Assembly: GCA_900548355.1 (NCBI GenBank)
Contig: URKR01000003.1
Coordinates: 97,271 to 161,270, forward strand
DNA length: 64,000 bases
Source of the DNA: an uncultured Oscillospiraceae bacterium
GTDB lineage: Bacteria > Bacillota > Clostridia > Oscillospirales > Ruminococcaceae
Reading direction: 5' to 3'
Part shown: positions 8,479-17,069 of the stretch, in pieces
Layout: each line of letters begins with the position of its first letter
Position numbering within the stretch: position 1 is the stretch's first letter
Translations under genes and position numbers: made by a program
The notes under the pieces: model-generated
The model's database searches: none
Seen by the model: only the letters and a program-made list of their open reading frames with translations
Told to the model about the DNA's origin: nothing

Positions 8479-9665
8479 TTGTACAGCACTATGTCGATAT
8501 GCTCGGCGGCAAATCGGTAATCCGCGAACTGGCGGAATGGAGCGCCGCGCGCGGCGCCGAGATCGGGTATGACAACGTCTTCGACTATTCGCTCGGCAAC
8601 CCGAGCGTGCCCTGCCCGCCCGCCTTCACCGCGGCGATGGTTCGGCTGCTTCAAACGCAGGAACCTGTCGCGCTGCACGGCTACAGCCCGACGCTGACCA
8701 TCCCTTCGGTGCGCCAGGCCGTGGCCGACAACCTGAACAAGCGGTTCGGCACCGACTATACGGCCGACTACATCTTCATGACCTCGGGCGCGGCCGGCGC
8801 GCTGGCCCATGCGCTGCGCTGCGTTGCGGCGCCGGGCCAGACCGTGCTGACCATCGCCCCGTTCTTCCCCGAGTACAAGCCCTATGTCGAGGGCGCGGGG
8901 CTCACCCTCAAGGTGGTGCCGCCGCGGGTGGCGGATTTCCAGATTGATTTTGACGCGCTCGAAGCCATGCTGACCGAGGATGTCGCGGCGGTTCTGATCG
9001 ATACGCCGAACAACCCCTCCGGTATTGCTTACAGCGAGGAGACGCTGCGCCGGCTGGCCGACATGCTGCGGGCGGCTTCGGCCAAGTGGGGGCACCACAT
9101 CTTCCTTCTTTCGGACGAACCCTACCGCGAGATCGTCTTCGGCGGCGTGCAGCAGCACCCCGCCGTATACTATGACGACACGCTGACCTGTTATTCGTTC
9201 TCAAAAAGCCTCTCGCTTCCCGGCGAGCGGATCGGCTATGTCGCGGTCAACCCGAAAGCCGAAAAGGCCGGGCTGATTGTGCCGATGTGCGGCCAGATCA
9301 GCCGCGGCACCGGCCACAACTGCCCGGCCAGCCTGATCCAGCTTGCGGTGGCCGAATGCCTTGATACAACCAGCGACCTTTCGGTTTACGGCCGCAACAT
9401 GGAGCTTTTGTATAATGAGCTCGTCCGGCTCGGTTTTACCGTAGTCAAGCCGGGCGGCACCTTCTACATCTTCCCCAAGGCGCTCGAGGCGGACGCCGTC
9501 GCCTTCTGCCGCAAGGCGCAGGCTTACGATCTCGCGCTTGTGCCCGGCGATACCTTCGGCTGCCCGGGCTATTTCCGCATGGCCTACTGCATCGACACCG
9601 AAAAGGTCAAGCGCAGCTTCCCGGCGCTCGAGCGGTTTGTGCGGGAGTGCTACGGGCGGGGGTAA
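8475..9665 (+). CDS. Pyridoxal-phosphate aminotransferase, class I/II
   Basis: A 396-residue fold-type I aminotransferase. The PLP lysine is K244 in SFSKSLSLPGERIGY; other family marks are IDTPNNPSG, LSDEPYREI and a C-terminal FRMAYCID substrate-carboxylate region. These proteins are usually annotated as aspartate-type aminotransferases, but the amino acid used cannot be read from sequence. The start overlaps the phosphatase stop as ATGA, with GGGAGG upstream, so the two are translated together. No biosynthetic neighbours narrow the role. Confidence 0.88.
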   Translation: MIVQHYVDMLGGKSVIRELAEWSAARGAEIGYDNVFDYSLGNPSVPCPPAFTAAMVRLLQTQEPVALHGYSPTLTIPSVRQAVADNLNKRFGTDYTADYIFMTSGAAGALAHALRCVAAPGQTVLTIAPFFPEYKPYVEGAGLTLKVVPPRVADFQIDFDALEAMLTEDVAAVLIDTPNNPSGIAYSEETLRRLADMLRAASAKWGHHIFLLSDEPYREIVFGGVQQHPAVYYDDTLTCYSFSKSLSLPGERIGYVAVNPKAEKAGLIVPMCGQISRGTGHNCPASLIQLAVAECLDTTSDLSVYGRNMELLYNELVRLGFTVVKPGGTFYIFPKALEADAVAFCRKAQAYDLALVPGDTFGCPGYFRMAYCIDTEKVKRSFPALERFVRECYGRG

Positions 9666-9805
9666 GCGTATAAACGGGGCGGTTGACGGGGATGGTATAT
9701 GCGTGCCAAGCTCCGCGCCCCGGCAACCCCGCCCCGCCGCGAATGCCCGCCCCTACAATCTTATTTATGATCTTCGCGTCGAAAGGCGCGCCAAGGAGGC
9801 CCCCC

Positions 9806-10942
9806 ATGCCCAACCAACGTCCTTCCCATCCAAACGACCCGCGGCGGGCTGCCAGCAGGCGGGCGGCCCGTAAGGCCGCGCAGCGCCGGCGCGCGCTGCT
9901 GACCGGCGTCTGCTGCTTTGCAATGCTGGCCGTCGTCTCGCTGGGCGCGTTCTTTGTCGTGCGCAGCACCCTGGTCAAGCCTGCCGAAACCCCGGTCGAA
10001 AACCTGCCGGTGACCGAACCTGATGCCGTCTCGACCGAGCCGGCCGAGGCTTCGCCCGCGCCGACCCCCGAAATGTCGGAGGAAGAGCAGCGCATTGCCG
10101 AAGCCACCGCCGCAAACGCCGCAAACGCCACCAAGGACGCCCCCGCCGTGACCGACCCCGCCACCTGGAACGAGCGCGGCAAGGCGCTGATGGACCGTCT
10201 CTGCGCCGACGAATTTTTCATCAACGAGGGGATCAATGTTGAGGAAAAGCCCGGCTTCCCCTATCTGATTGCAGTCAACCGCGCGGCTTCGACCGTGACC
10301 GTCTACACCCTGGACGAAGAGGGCCGCTACACCGTGCCGTATATGGCGATGGTCTGCAGCGGGGGCGAGGAAACCCCGCTCGGCTTCTTTGCGACGCCGG
10401 CCAACTATGACTGGCGGCAGCTGGCCGGGCCGACCTGGGGCCAGTACGCCACCCGCATCTGGGACGCCTATCTCTTCCACAGCGTGCCCTACTACCTCTA
10501 CTATGCCGACGAGGCCGCCGGCACCGACGGCGACCCACACAAGGACGACATCGAGTACGACGAGTTCAACAAGCTCGGCACCCCGGCAAGTCTGGGCTGC
10601 ATCCGGCTGATGGTCTGCGATGTCAAATGGATCTATGACAACTGCGACATCGGCACCCGGGTCATCATCTATGACGACGCCGAGGACCCCGGCCCGATGG
10701 GCAAACCCGGCACGATCTACACCGACCCGGCCGACGAGACCCTGCGCGGCTGGGACCCGACCGACCCCGACCCGGCCAACCCCTGGGACGATCGGTACCT
10801 GAGCGGCACGACGATCCGCAGCGAAGCCGCCTGGCAGGAGTGGAACGACGCCATGGCCGACGGCCGCTGGAACGTAACCCTGACCCCGACCGACCTGCAG
10901 GGCTGGAGCACCGATTCGAGCATCGAAGGGACGAGAGGGTAA
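9806..10942 (+). CDS. Membrane-anchored L,D-transpeptidase (YkuD family)
   Basis: A 378-residue protein with a very basic N-terminus (residues 12-30), one membrane helix (about 31-53), an acidic Pro/Glu/Ala-rich stalk (about 58-105) and a catalytic YkuD domain outside the cell. The active-site region is visible as LFHSVPYYL (H225) and TPASLGCIRLM (catalytic C265), matching the H...SxGCIR pattern. Family members make 3-3 peptidoglycan cross-links or anchor proteins to the wall. The start at 9806 has AAGGAGG at good distance. About 110 residues follow the active cysteine, longer than in minimal enzymes, with a Pro/Asp-rich segment. Confidence 0.9.
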   Translation: MPNQRPSHPNDPRRAASRRAARKAAQRRRALLTGVCCFAMLAVVSLGAFFVVRSTLVKPAETPVENLPVTEPDAVSTEPAEASPAPTPEMSEEEQRIAEATAANAANATKDAPAVTDPATWNERGKALMDRLCADEFFINEGINVEEKPGFPYLIAVNRAASTVTVYTLDEEGRYTVPYMAMVCSGGEETPLGFFATPANYDWRQLAGPTWGQYATRIWDAYLFHSVPYYLYYADEAAGTDGDPHKDDIEYDEFNKLGTPASLGCIRLMVCDVKWIYDNCDIGTRVIIYDDAEDPGPMGKPGTIYTDPADETLRGWDPTDPDPANPWDDRYLSGTTIRSEAAWQEWNDAMADGRWNVTLTPTDLQGWSTDSSIEGTRG

Positions 10943-10956
10943 TTACAGCAAGCAAA

Positions 10957-10994
10957 AAACGCCCCCTTGAGGAACAAACCTCAAGGGGGCGTTT
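10957..10994. terminator. Bidirectional intrinsic terminator
   Basis: A 16-bp perfect stem (10957-10972 with 10979-10994) and AACAAA loop, with A-run before and TTTA after. It separates the transpeptidase gene from the convergent ferredoxin gene. Confidence 0.88.
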
Positions 10995-11014
10995 ATCAGC
11001 CATTTGCGGTAGCC

Positions 11015-11182
11015 TTATTCGGGCTGGATCGCGCCGGTGGGGCAGACACCCTCGCAGGCGCCGCAATCGACGCAAGCGGAAGCGTCCACAACAGCCTTGT
11101 CGGCCATGCTGATCGCGCCGACCGGGCAGGTGTCAACACAAGCGCCGCAGGCGACGCACTCGCTGGTAACGGTATGAGCCAT
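11015..11182 (-). CDS. 2[4Fe-4S] ferredoxin, 55 residues
   Basis: A short gene that automatic callers can miss. It encodes MAHTVTSECVACGACVDTCP followed by a second CVDCGACEGVCP motif and the C-terminus GAIQPE. The two CX2CX2CX3CP motifs are the classic clostridial ferredoxin pattern and bind two [4Fe-4S] clusters; the protein carries low-potential electrons for reactions such as pyruvate oxidation and hydrogen production. The ATG is preceded by AAGGAG. The internal symmetry of the two halves is clear. It is monocistronic, with a promoter at 11293-11322 and a terminator at 10957-10994. Confidence 0.95.
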   Translation of the reverse strand: MAHTVTSECVACGACVDTCPVGAISMADKAVVDASACVDCGACEGVCPTGAIQPE

Positions 11183-11215
11183 AGTGGTAACTCCTTATCT
11201 CCGTGCGGAATTTTT

Positions 11216-11251
11216 CCCGGCAGCCGCTTTGCACGGTCTGCAAGCGCCGGG
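11216..11251 (-). other. Stem-loop in the ferredoxin 5' leader
   Basis: The roughly 100-base leader of the ferredoxin gene contains a two-part stem: CCCGGC with GCCGGG outside, and GCTTTGCA with TGCAAGC inside. It may stabilise the message or regulate it; I recognise no known riboswitch. The remainder of 11183-11550 holds the ferredoxin promoter, the AraC terminator and an antisense promoter, all listed separately. Confidence 0.4.
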
Positions 11252-11292
11252 ACGCAGGGATCGACAAGTTCGCTCGCCTTGCGTTTGCACCT

Positions 11293-11322
11293 ATTGTAGC
11301 ACCCCACCCGCCGGTTATTCAA
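11293..11322 (-). promoter_or_regulatory. Ferredoxin promoter
   Basis: On the minus strand TTGAAT, 18 bases, TACAAT (plus-strand ATTGTA at 11293-11298). The start of transcription would be near 11286. Confidence 0.5.
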
Positions 11323-11432
11323 GCCTAACTTCGTTGTTTTTTGGATGTTTTCGCCAGTAAAACCACCCCGCCAAAGAGTTAACCCTGTGCAACTTTTCTG
11401 CCCGGCGGAGGTTTTTCGCGCCCTGCCGAAAA

Positions 11433-11467
11433 AACCCTGCGCAGTTTTGTTAAAACTGCGCGGGGTT
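11433..11467 (-). terminator. Intrinsic terminator of the AraC gene
   Basis: A 16-bp stem with one G-T pair (11433-11448 with 11452-11467) and a 3-base loop. On the minus strand it is followed by GGGTTTTTT, so it ends the transcript of the regulator at 11551. Confidence 0.8.
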
Positions 11468-11495
11468 CCTGACACAGGTTCCCCGCCTTATCCCC

Positions 11496-11524
11496 TTGCC
11501 TGACCCCGGCAAAGCTGGTATAAT
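11496..11524 (+). promoter_or_regulatory. Consensus-like promoter facing the 3' end of the AraC gene
   Basis: TTGCCT (11496-11501), 17 bases, TATAAT (11519-11524) with TGG before the -10. No plausible plus-strand gene lies downstream, so it would give antisense RNA to the regulator gene. Confidence 0.5.
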
Positions 11525-11550
11525 AAACTTATGCGATGCTGCCAAAAATT

Positions 11551-12426
11551 TCAGCCGGTATCTCGCACACTTTGGACATATTGCCGCGGCGTCATGCCAT
11601 ACTCCGCCCGGAAGGCGCGGTAAAAGTTCGCGTAATCGCCGAAGCCGCAGTACCCGCAGGCTTCGCTGGGGGCAACGCCGCCGGCCAGAAGCTGTTTGGC
11701 AATCAACAGCCGCTTTTGCAGGATGTACCGGTGCACCGTGGTGCCGACCTGGGCGTCAAACTTGCGCAGCAGGTGGTATTTGCTGATGAAAAAGGTCTCG
11801 GCCAGGGCGTCAAGGGTCAGCGGTTCGCTGTAATGTTCGTTGATATAGGCAAGCACCGCATCGACCACCTGGTCGGACGAACAGTCCGCCCCGGGCTGGG
11901 GGCGGGTCTGGGCCGCAGCCTTGTTCAGCTCAACAAGCAGCGCAGCCAGGCAGCCTTCCGCCAGCAGGTCGTCGCCGTACCCGTCCCGCGCGCGCAGCGC
12001 GCTCAGGGTTTCCATGCGCTGGCGCAGTTCGGCCGAAGCCGCCCCCGGCAGCCGCAGCAGATTGGTGTGGCCGGGCACGCTCGAATCAAAGCAGCGGGTC
12101 AGGCTGGTGCGCGGGGTGGACAGATGCTCCAGGTAGCTGCGCGCGATCCAGAGCACAAACCGCTCATAGGGTTCGGCGTCTGCCGCAATCCGTGCCTGGT
12201 GCAGCTCCAGCGGGCTGATGAGCAGGATATCCCCCGGGCGCATCTTGTACAGGTGATTCTCCACAATATAGCTGACCTGGCCGCGCAGCAGCAGGTACAC
12301 CTCATAAAAATCATGGTGGTGCAGCGCGACCTCGTTCATATAGGTGCTGCGGTAGCGGTACAGTTCAAAATCCGCCGCGATCATCGTCTGCCGGCGGGTG
12401 TAAGACTGGTACTGGGCGGATGGCAT
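11551..12426 (-). CDS. AraC-family regulator, probably of the uxuB-uxuA operon
   Basis: A 291-residue cytoplasmic regulator. The N-terminal half is a cupin-like ligand-binding domain (HHHDFYEVYLLLRG at about 34-47, then KMRPGDILLISPLELHQA), and the C-terminal 100 residues form the double helix-turn-helix DNA-binding domain with FISKYHLLRKFDAQVG and YCGFGDYANFYRAFRAEYG. The ATG at 12426 was preferred to a TTG nine codons upstream because GAGGAC lies before it. It is divergent from uxuB, which suggests it senses a hexuronate or its product and controls that pair; this is inference from position. Confidence 0.9.
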   Translation of the reverse strand: MPSAQYQSYTRRQTMIAADFELYRYRSTYMNEVALHHHDFYEVYLLLRGQVSYIVENHLYKMRPGDILLISPLELHQARIAADAEPYERFVLWIARSYLEHLSTPRTSLTRCFDSSVPGHTNLLRLPGAASAELRQRMETLSALRARDGYGDDLLAEGCLAALLVELNKAAAQTRPQPGADCSSDQVVDAVLAYINEHYSEPLTLDALAETFFISKYHLLRKFDAQVGTTVHRYILQKRLLIAKQLLAGGVAPSEACGYCGFGDYANFYRAFRAEYGMTPRQYVQSVRDTG

Positions 12427-12650
12427 GGGGCAGTCCTCGTTTCGAAACAACAAAGAAGACCCGCGGTGCGGCTGCGCCGCGATTGGAACCGGCAGGGCGC
12501 GCTGCCGGCAGCCGGGCGTTTTCTTGCCCGCGCCGCCATCGTTTTGAGCCGCCCGCCGGGTGGTGAACCACCGGTTTTCTTCTTGGTCCTTTCTGGTTCA
12601 ATCTTTGGGGAAACAGCGCTTTGGTTTGCCTGTATTTCTTCCTCCCCCTG

Positions 12651-12679
12651 ATTCTACCGCAATTTTCGCAATCTTTCAA
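12651..12679 (-). promoter_or_regulatory. Promoter of the AraC regulator
   Basis: On the minus strand TTGAAA, 17 bases, TAGAAT. It lies 225 bases upstream of the start codon. Confidence 0.55.
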
Positions 12680-12704
12680 GCAATTCCCTCAATTCCGATT
12701 GCAA
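12659..12704. promoter_or_regulatory. Cluster of GCAAT repeats, candidate AraC operator
   Basis: GCAAT occurs at 12659, 12668 and 12680, with a related CAAT at 12690 and an inverted copy ATTGC at 12698. The cluster lies between the divergent promoters of the regulator and uxuB. Apart from this and the two promoters, the 12427-12801 gap shows only small GC hairpins. Confidence 0.35.
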
Positions 12705-12721
12705 AAACAACCTCGTATACT
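12693..12721 (+). promoter_or_regulatory. Probable uxuB-uxuA promoter
   Basis: TTCCGA, 17 bases, TATACT (12716-12721). The poor -35 suits an activator-dependent promoter. Confidence 0.45.
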
Positions 12722-12801
12722 AGGGGATAGTCAGCGGCGGCAGATCGCCGCCTGCCGTGCCCTTTGTAATAAGCAAACAGATGTAAGGAGTGTGTATCAC
12801 C

Positions 12802-14415
12802 ATGCAAATGAACGCCGTATCCATCGTCAAGGACAAGGCTGCGTGGGAGGCCCTCGGCGTCAAGCTGCCGGCCTATGACCGCGAAGCCGTCGCTGCCGCC
12901 ACCAAGGCCCACCCGATCTGGGTGCATTTCGGCGCCGGCAACATCTTCCGCGGCTTTATCGCCGCGCTGCAGCAGAAGCTGCTTGACGAAGGGCTGTCCG
13001 ACAAGGGTATCATTGCCGCCGACACCTTTGACTATGACATCATCACAAAAATCTACGATCCTTACGACAATCTGACCATGATGGTCACGCTGAACCCCGA
13101 CGGCACCACCAGCCGCGAGATCATCGGCTCGGTTGTGGAAGGCCTGCGCGCCGATTCCTCCGATGAAGGGCAGATGGCCCGCTTCAAGGAGATTTTCACC
13201 GATCCCGGCCTGCAGATGATCTCCTTCACCATCACCGAGAAGGGCTACGCCATCAAGCGGCCGGACGGCAGCCTGATGCCGGTTGTCCAGGCTGATATGG
13301 ACGAAGGCCCGGCGAAGGCCCGCCATGCGATGAGCATCGTCGCCGCGATGCTGTTCGAGCGGTTCAAGGCCGGCAAATACCCGCTGGCCGTCGTCAGCAT
13401 GGACAACTGCTCCCACAATGGCGAGAAGCTGCAGTCCAGCGTGATGGCGGTTGCGAACGCCTGGCTGGAAAAGGGCTTCGTCGGCCAGGATTTCATCGAT
13501 TATCTGACCGATGAGAGCAAGATCGCCTTCCCCTGGTCGATGATTGATAAGATCACCCCGCGCCCGCACAAGATCGTGGAGGAATCGCTCGCGAAGGACG
13601 GCATTGAGGGCATGGCCCCGATCGTCACCTCCAAGAACACCTTCATCGCGGCGTTTGTCAACGCCGAGCGCCCGCAGTACCTTGTCATTGAGGACAAGTT
13701 CCCCAACGGCCGCCCGCCGCTCGAAAAGGCCGGCGTCTACCTGACCGACCGCGACACCGTCAACAAGACCGAGCGGATGAAGGTTACCACCTGCCTGAAC
13801 CCGCTGCACACCGCGATGAGCGTCTACGGCTGCATGCTCGGCTACACCCTGATCTGCGACGAGATGAAGGACGCCGACATCGTCGCGCTGATCAAGCGGC
13901 TCGGCTATGTCGAAGGGCTGCCGGTCGTCGTCAACCCCGGCATCCTTGACCCCAAGGCCTTCATTGACGAAGTTGTCGAGCAGCGCCTGCCCAACCCCTT
14001 CATGCCCGACGCCCCGCAGCGCATCGCGACCGATACCTCCCAGAAGGTCGGCATCCGCTTTGGCGAGACGATCAAGAGCTACATCGCCGAGGGCCGCGAC
14101 CTCAACACCCTCGTTTCGATCCCGCTCGCGCTGGCCGGCTGGCTGCGCTACCTGCTCGCGGTGGACGACGAGGGCAAGGCCTTCGAAGTCAGCGCCGACC
14201 CGCTCAAAGATGAACTGCAGGCCAAGCTCGCCGGCATCGAGGTCGGCAAGCCCGAAACCTACCAGGGCCAGCTCAAGGGCATTCTGAACAACGCTTCGAT
14301 CTTCGGCGTCGATCTGACCGCCACCCCGCTGGCCGACAAGATCGAAAGCTACTTTGTGGCCGAGCTCGCCGGCCCCGGCGCCGTCCGCAAGACCCTGCAC
14401 GACGCGCTGGCGTAA
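12802..14415 (+). CDS. uxuB: Fructuronate reductase / mannitol dehydrogenase-family enzyme
   Basis: A 537-residue long-chain polyol dehydrogenase. The N-terminal Rossmann region has WVHFGAGNIFRGF (residues 40-52) for NAD binding. Later landmarks are SMDNCSHNG (the family's SCDN-type motif), FPWSMIDKITPRP and KVTTCLNPLHTA, the last resembling the catalytic lysine region (R-KLRxLNxxH in relatives). Because uxuA follows 57 bases downstream, the reaction is most likely D-mannonate/D-fructuronate interconversion in glucuronate breakdown. The ATG at 12802 was chosen over a GTG four codons upstream because TAAGGAG is correctly spaced from the ATG. Confidence 0.92.
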   Translation: MQMNAVSIVKDKAAWEALGVKLPAYDREAVAAATKAHPIWVHFGAGNIFRGFIAALQQKLLDEGLSDKGIIAADTFDYDIITKIYDPYDNLTMMVTLNPDGTTSREIIGSVVEGLRADSSDEGQMARFKEIFTDPGLQMISFTITEKGYAIKRPDGSLMPVVQADMDEGPAKARHAMSIVAAMLFERFKAGKYPLAVVSMDNCSHNGEKLQSSVMAVANAWLEKGFVGQDFIDYLTDESKIAFPWSMIDKITPRPHKIVEESLAKDGIEGMAPIVTSKNTFIAAFVNAERPQYLVIEDKFPNGRPPLEKAGVYLTDRDTVNKTERMKVTTCLNPLHTAMSVYGCMLGYTLICDEMKDADIVALIKRLGYVEGLPVVVNPGILDPKAFIDEVVEQRLPNPFMPDAPQRIATDTSQKVGIRFGETIKSYIAEGRDLNTLVSIPLALAGWLRYLLAVDDEGKAFEVSADPLKDELQAKLAGIEVGKPETYQGQLKGILNNASIFGVDLTATPLADKIESYFVAELAGPGAVRKTLHDALA

Positions 14416-14472
14416 AAGGCACCCTGCGCGGCACCGCGCAACGCATATATACAACGACAGGAGGAAACACCT

Positions 14473-15573
14473 ATGCCAATGCAAATGGGATGGCGCTGGT
14501 ATGGCGAGGGCAACGACCCGATCACGCTGCAGGACATCAAACAGATCCCCGGCGTATCGACGATTGTCTGGGCGCTGCACCACAAGATGCCCGGCGAAAT
14601 CTGGGAAGAGAACGAGATCAAAGAGGTCGTTGACCAGATCGAGTCCTACGGCTTCAACGCCGATGTTGTCGAGAGCGTCAACGTCCACGACGATATCAAG
14701 ATCGGCCTGCCCACCCGCGACCAGTACATCGAAAACTACAAGCAGTGCATCCGCAACCTTTCGAAGTTCGGCGTCAAGGTCATCTGCTACAACTTCATGC
14801 CGATCTTTGACTGGACCCGCACCGACCTGTTCCACCCGGTGGGCGACGGTTCGACCGCGCTGTTCTACCAGAAGGACATGATCAAGGACGACTACAAGGC
14901 GATGGCCGACTACATCCTTGGCTTCACCGAAAAGTACCACATGACCTTCCCCGGCTGGGAGCCTGAGCGGATGGCCAAGCTGGACGAACTGTTCAAGGCT
15001 TACGCCCCGGTCACCAAGGAAAAGCTGTGGGAGAACCTGAAGTACTTCCTCGAAGCGCTGATGCCGACCTGCCGCGAATGCGATATCAAGATGGCGATCC
15101 ATATGGACGACCCGCCATGGGATATTTTCGGCCTGCCGCGCCTGCTGGTTGATGAAGCGAGCATTGAGCGGTTCCTCACGATGGTGGACGACCCGTACAA
15201 CTGCCTGACGCTGTGCTCCGGCAGCCTCAACGCGAACCCCGACAACAATGTTGCCGACATCGTGCGCAAGCACTGCGACCGCATCGCGTTCGCCCACATC
15301 CGCAACATCCACCACTTCCCGAACGGCGATTTCAGCGAAGCCGCCCACCGCGACTGCTGCGGCGAAACCGGCATCATTGAAATTCTGCGCGCCTACCATG
15401 ACTGCGGCTTTGAAGGCTACATCCGCCCCGACCACGGCCGCCAGCTGTGGGAGGAAGGCCCCGGCAGCTGCCGCCCCGGCTACGGCAAGTATGACCGTGC
15501 GCTCGGCATCCAGTACATGCTCGGCGTCTGGGATCTGCTGGACCGCCTGGATGAGGAAAAAGGCAAAAAGTAA
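14473..15573 (+). CDS. uxuA: Mannonate dehydratase
   Basis: A 366-residue TIM-barrel enzyme that dehydrates D-mannonate to 2-keto-3-deoxygluconate. It begins MPMQMGWRWYGEGNDPITL, typical of UxuA, and contains IHMDDPPWDIFGLPR, CSGSLNANPDN, FAHIRNIHHF and a C-terminal YIRPDHGRQLW segment with the metal-binding His/Cys/Asp residues of the family. AGGAGG precedes the start. It forms an operon with uxuB. No 2-keto-3-deoxygluconate kinase or aldolase is in the window, so the end of the pathway is encoded elsewhere. Confidence 0.96.
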   Translation: MPMQMGWRWYGEGNDPITLQDIKQIPGVSTIVWALHHKMPGEIWEENEIKEVVDQIESYGFNADVVESVNVHDDIKIGLPTRDQYIENYKQCIRNLSKFGVKVICYNFMPIFDWTRTDLFHPVGDGSTALFYQKDMIKDDYKAMADYILGFTEKYHMTFPGWEPERMAKLDELFKAYAPVTKEKLWENLKYFLEALMPTCRECDIKMAIHMDDPPWDIFGLPRLLVDEASIERFLTMVDDPYNCLTLCSGSLNANPDNNVADIVRKHCDRIAFAHIRNIHHFPNGDFSEAAHRDCCGETGIIEILRAYHDCGFEGYIRPDHGRQLWEEGPGSCRPGYGKYDRALGIQYMLGVWDLLDRLDEEKGKK

Positions 15574-15623
15574 CCCCTGAACCCCTGCCGCGGGCTTTTG
15601 CCCTTGCAGCGGCACACAAATTC

Positions 15624-15662
15624 GGCCCCCAAACGGAGCTTGCCCGGCTTCGTTTGGGGGCC
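15624..15662. terminator. Intrinsic terminator between uxuA and dinB
   Basis: A 12-bp stem (15624-15635 with 15651-15662) and a 15-base inner segment that can extend pairing. It is followed by TTGTGTTT and separates convergent genes. Confidence 0.75.
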
Positions 15663-15685
15663 TTGTGTTTCGGGGGCCGCGTTTT

Positions 15686-16948
15686 TCATTTTTGGTTTCG
15701 TTTGTCCCGCGCCTTGGCCGCGCCGAGCGCGCGGGGGGTAGCGGTCTTTTCATCCGGGTGCAGCAGCTTGGCCCGGGTGATGGCCGCTTCGCCAAATTTG
15801 GCGCGCACGGCGTCCGCCGCACGGTCAAGCTTTTCCTGTTTGATGCGCCGGGCCGGGTCGGCAAACAGATCCAGCTGCTCATAATTGTCGGTGCCGGTGC
15901 GCTCGGCCGTCACCCCCACCAGCCGCACCGGGCGCGCCGGCCAGGCCTGGCGCAGCAGCGCCCGCGCCGTGTGGTACAGCACATCGGTTGAGTTGGTCGG
16001 GTCGTCCAGCGTAACCTGGTGGCTTTTGCGGCGGAACGCATTGTCCACAATCTGCACGCTGACCACCCGCGCCGTGCGGCCGTCCATCCGCAGCCGGCCT
16101 GCCACCGATTCACACAGCGCCAGCAGGGTGGCGTCGGCCTCGGCCGGGTTTGCCAGGTCTTGGGGCAGCGTCACGCTGTTGCCGTAGGTATTGTCCCGCG
16201 CGCCCTGCTTGGTCACGGGTTCGGTTTCGCGGCCGTTGGCATAATTCCAGAACACCTCGCCCCGCACCCCGAACACACCGCGCAGCACCGCAAGGTCGGC
16301 ATGGGCCAGGTCCCCGATCGTCCAGATGCCAATTTCCGAAAGCTGGCGCGCCGCGCTGGGCCCCACCCCGAACAGCGCCCCGGCCGGCAGCGGCCAGAAC
16401 TTGGCGGGCAGATCCTCCGGGTAGAGGCGGTGGACCTTGTCCGGCTTTTCAAAGTCGGACGCCATCTTGGCAAGCAGGCGGTTCGGCGCAACCCCGATGT
16501 TGACGGTAAACCCCAGGGTGTCCCGCACCCGGTCGCCGAGCGCACGGGCCACGGCCAGCGGCGGGCCGAACAGCGGTTCGGTCCCGGTCATATCAAGGAA
16601 AGCCTCGTCGATGCTGTACTGTTCCACATCGGGGCTGTAATCATTCAGAATGCGGATCAGCGCCTTGGAATTCTGCACATACCAGTCAAAATCCGGCGGC
16701 ACCACCGTGATATCCGGGCATTTGGCCCGCGCGGCAAAGAGCGATTCCCCCGTGCGGATGCCATATTGTTTGGCTGGCAGGCTTTTGGCCAGCACAACGC
16801 CGTGGCGCTTTTCCTCATCCCCGCCGACCACAGCCGGGATGGTGCGCAGGTCCACGGCGCCGCCTTCGCGCAGGGCTTTGAGCGCGCTCCAGGATAAAAA
16901 GGCCGAATTGACATCGACATGGAACCAGACCGGTGTTTGCCTGCGCAT
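15686..16948 (-). CDS. dinB: Y-family DNA polymerase (DinB/UmuC type)
   Basis: A 420-residue error-prone translesion polymerase. The first catalytic aspartate is D12 in HVDVNSAFLSW, and the second pair is D114-E115 in YSIDEAFLDMTG. A helix-hairpin-helix and the little-finger domain follow. Length fits the family. The C-terminus is basic, as in many members, but no clear clamp-binding peptide stands out. The start has GGGGGAAG upstream. It is divergent from the ECF transporter gene and seems to share its promoter region; no LexA-type box was recognised. Confidence 0.93.
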   Translation of the reverse strand: MRRQTPVWFHVDVNSAFLSWSALKALREGGAVDLRTIPAVVGGDEEKRHGVVLAKSLPAKQYGIRTGESLFAARAKCPDITVVPPDFDWYVQNSKALIRILNDYSPDVEQYSIDEAFLDMTGTEPLFGPPLAVARALGDRVRDTLGFTVNIGVAPNRLLAKMASDFEKPDKVHRLYPEDLPAKFWPLPAGALFGVGPSAARQLSEIGIWTIGDLAHADLAVLRGVFGVRGEVFWNYANGRETEPVTKQGARDNTYGNSVTLPQDLANPAEADATLLALCESVAGRLRMDGRTARVVSVQIVDNAFRRKSHQVTLDDPTNSTDVLYHTARALLRQAWPARPVRLVGVTAERTGTDNYEQLDLFADPARRIKQEKLDRAADAVRAKFGEAAITRAKLLHPDEKTATPRALGAAKARDKRNQK

Positions 16949-17040
16949 CGAGCTTCCCCCTTTGATTCAAATGAAAAATTGCGGCGGGCGGGTATAAAAC
17001 CCGCCTCCCTTTTCATTCTTCGTTTTTACTGCCCACAAAA

Positions 17041-17069
17041 AGTATACCACGCCGATTTTCCCCTTGCAA
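17041..17069 (-). promoter_or_regulatory. dinB promoter using a shared -35
   Basis: On the minus strand TTGCAA (17069-17064), 17 bases, TATACT (17046-17041). The palindromic -35 hexamer is the same one used by the opposite promoter. Confidence 0.75.

Noticed and set aside
12676..15882. A 1068-codon open frame on the minus strand opposite uxuB-uxuA
   Set aside because: It is a shadow of the high GC third positions of the two real genes; its residues are Gly/Ala/Val/Asp/His-rich with no domain, and uxuB and uxuA are unmistakable on the other strand.
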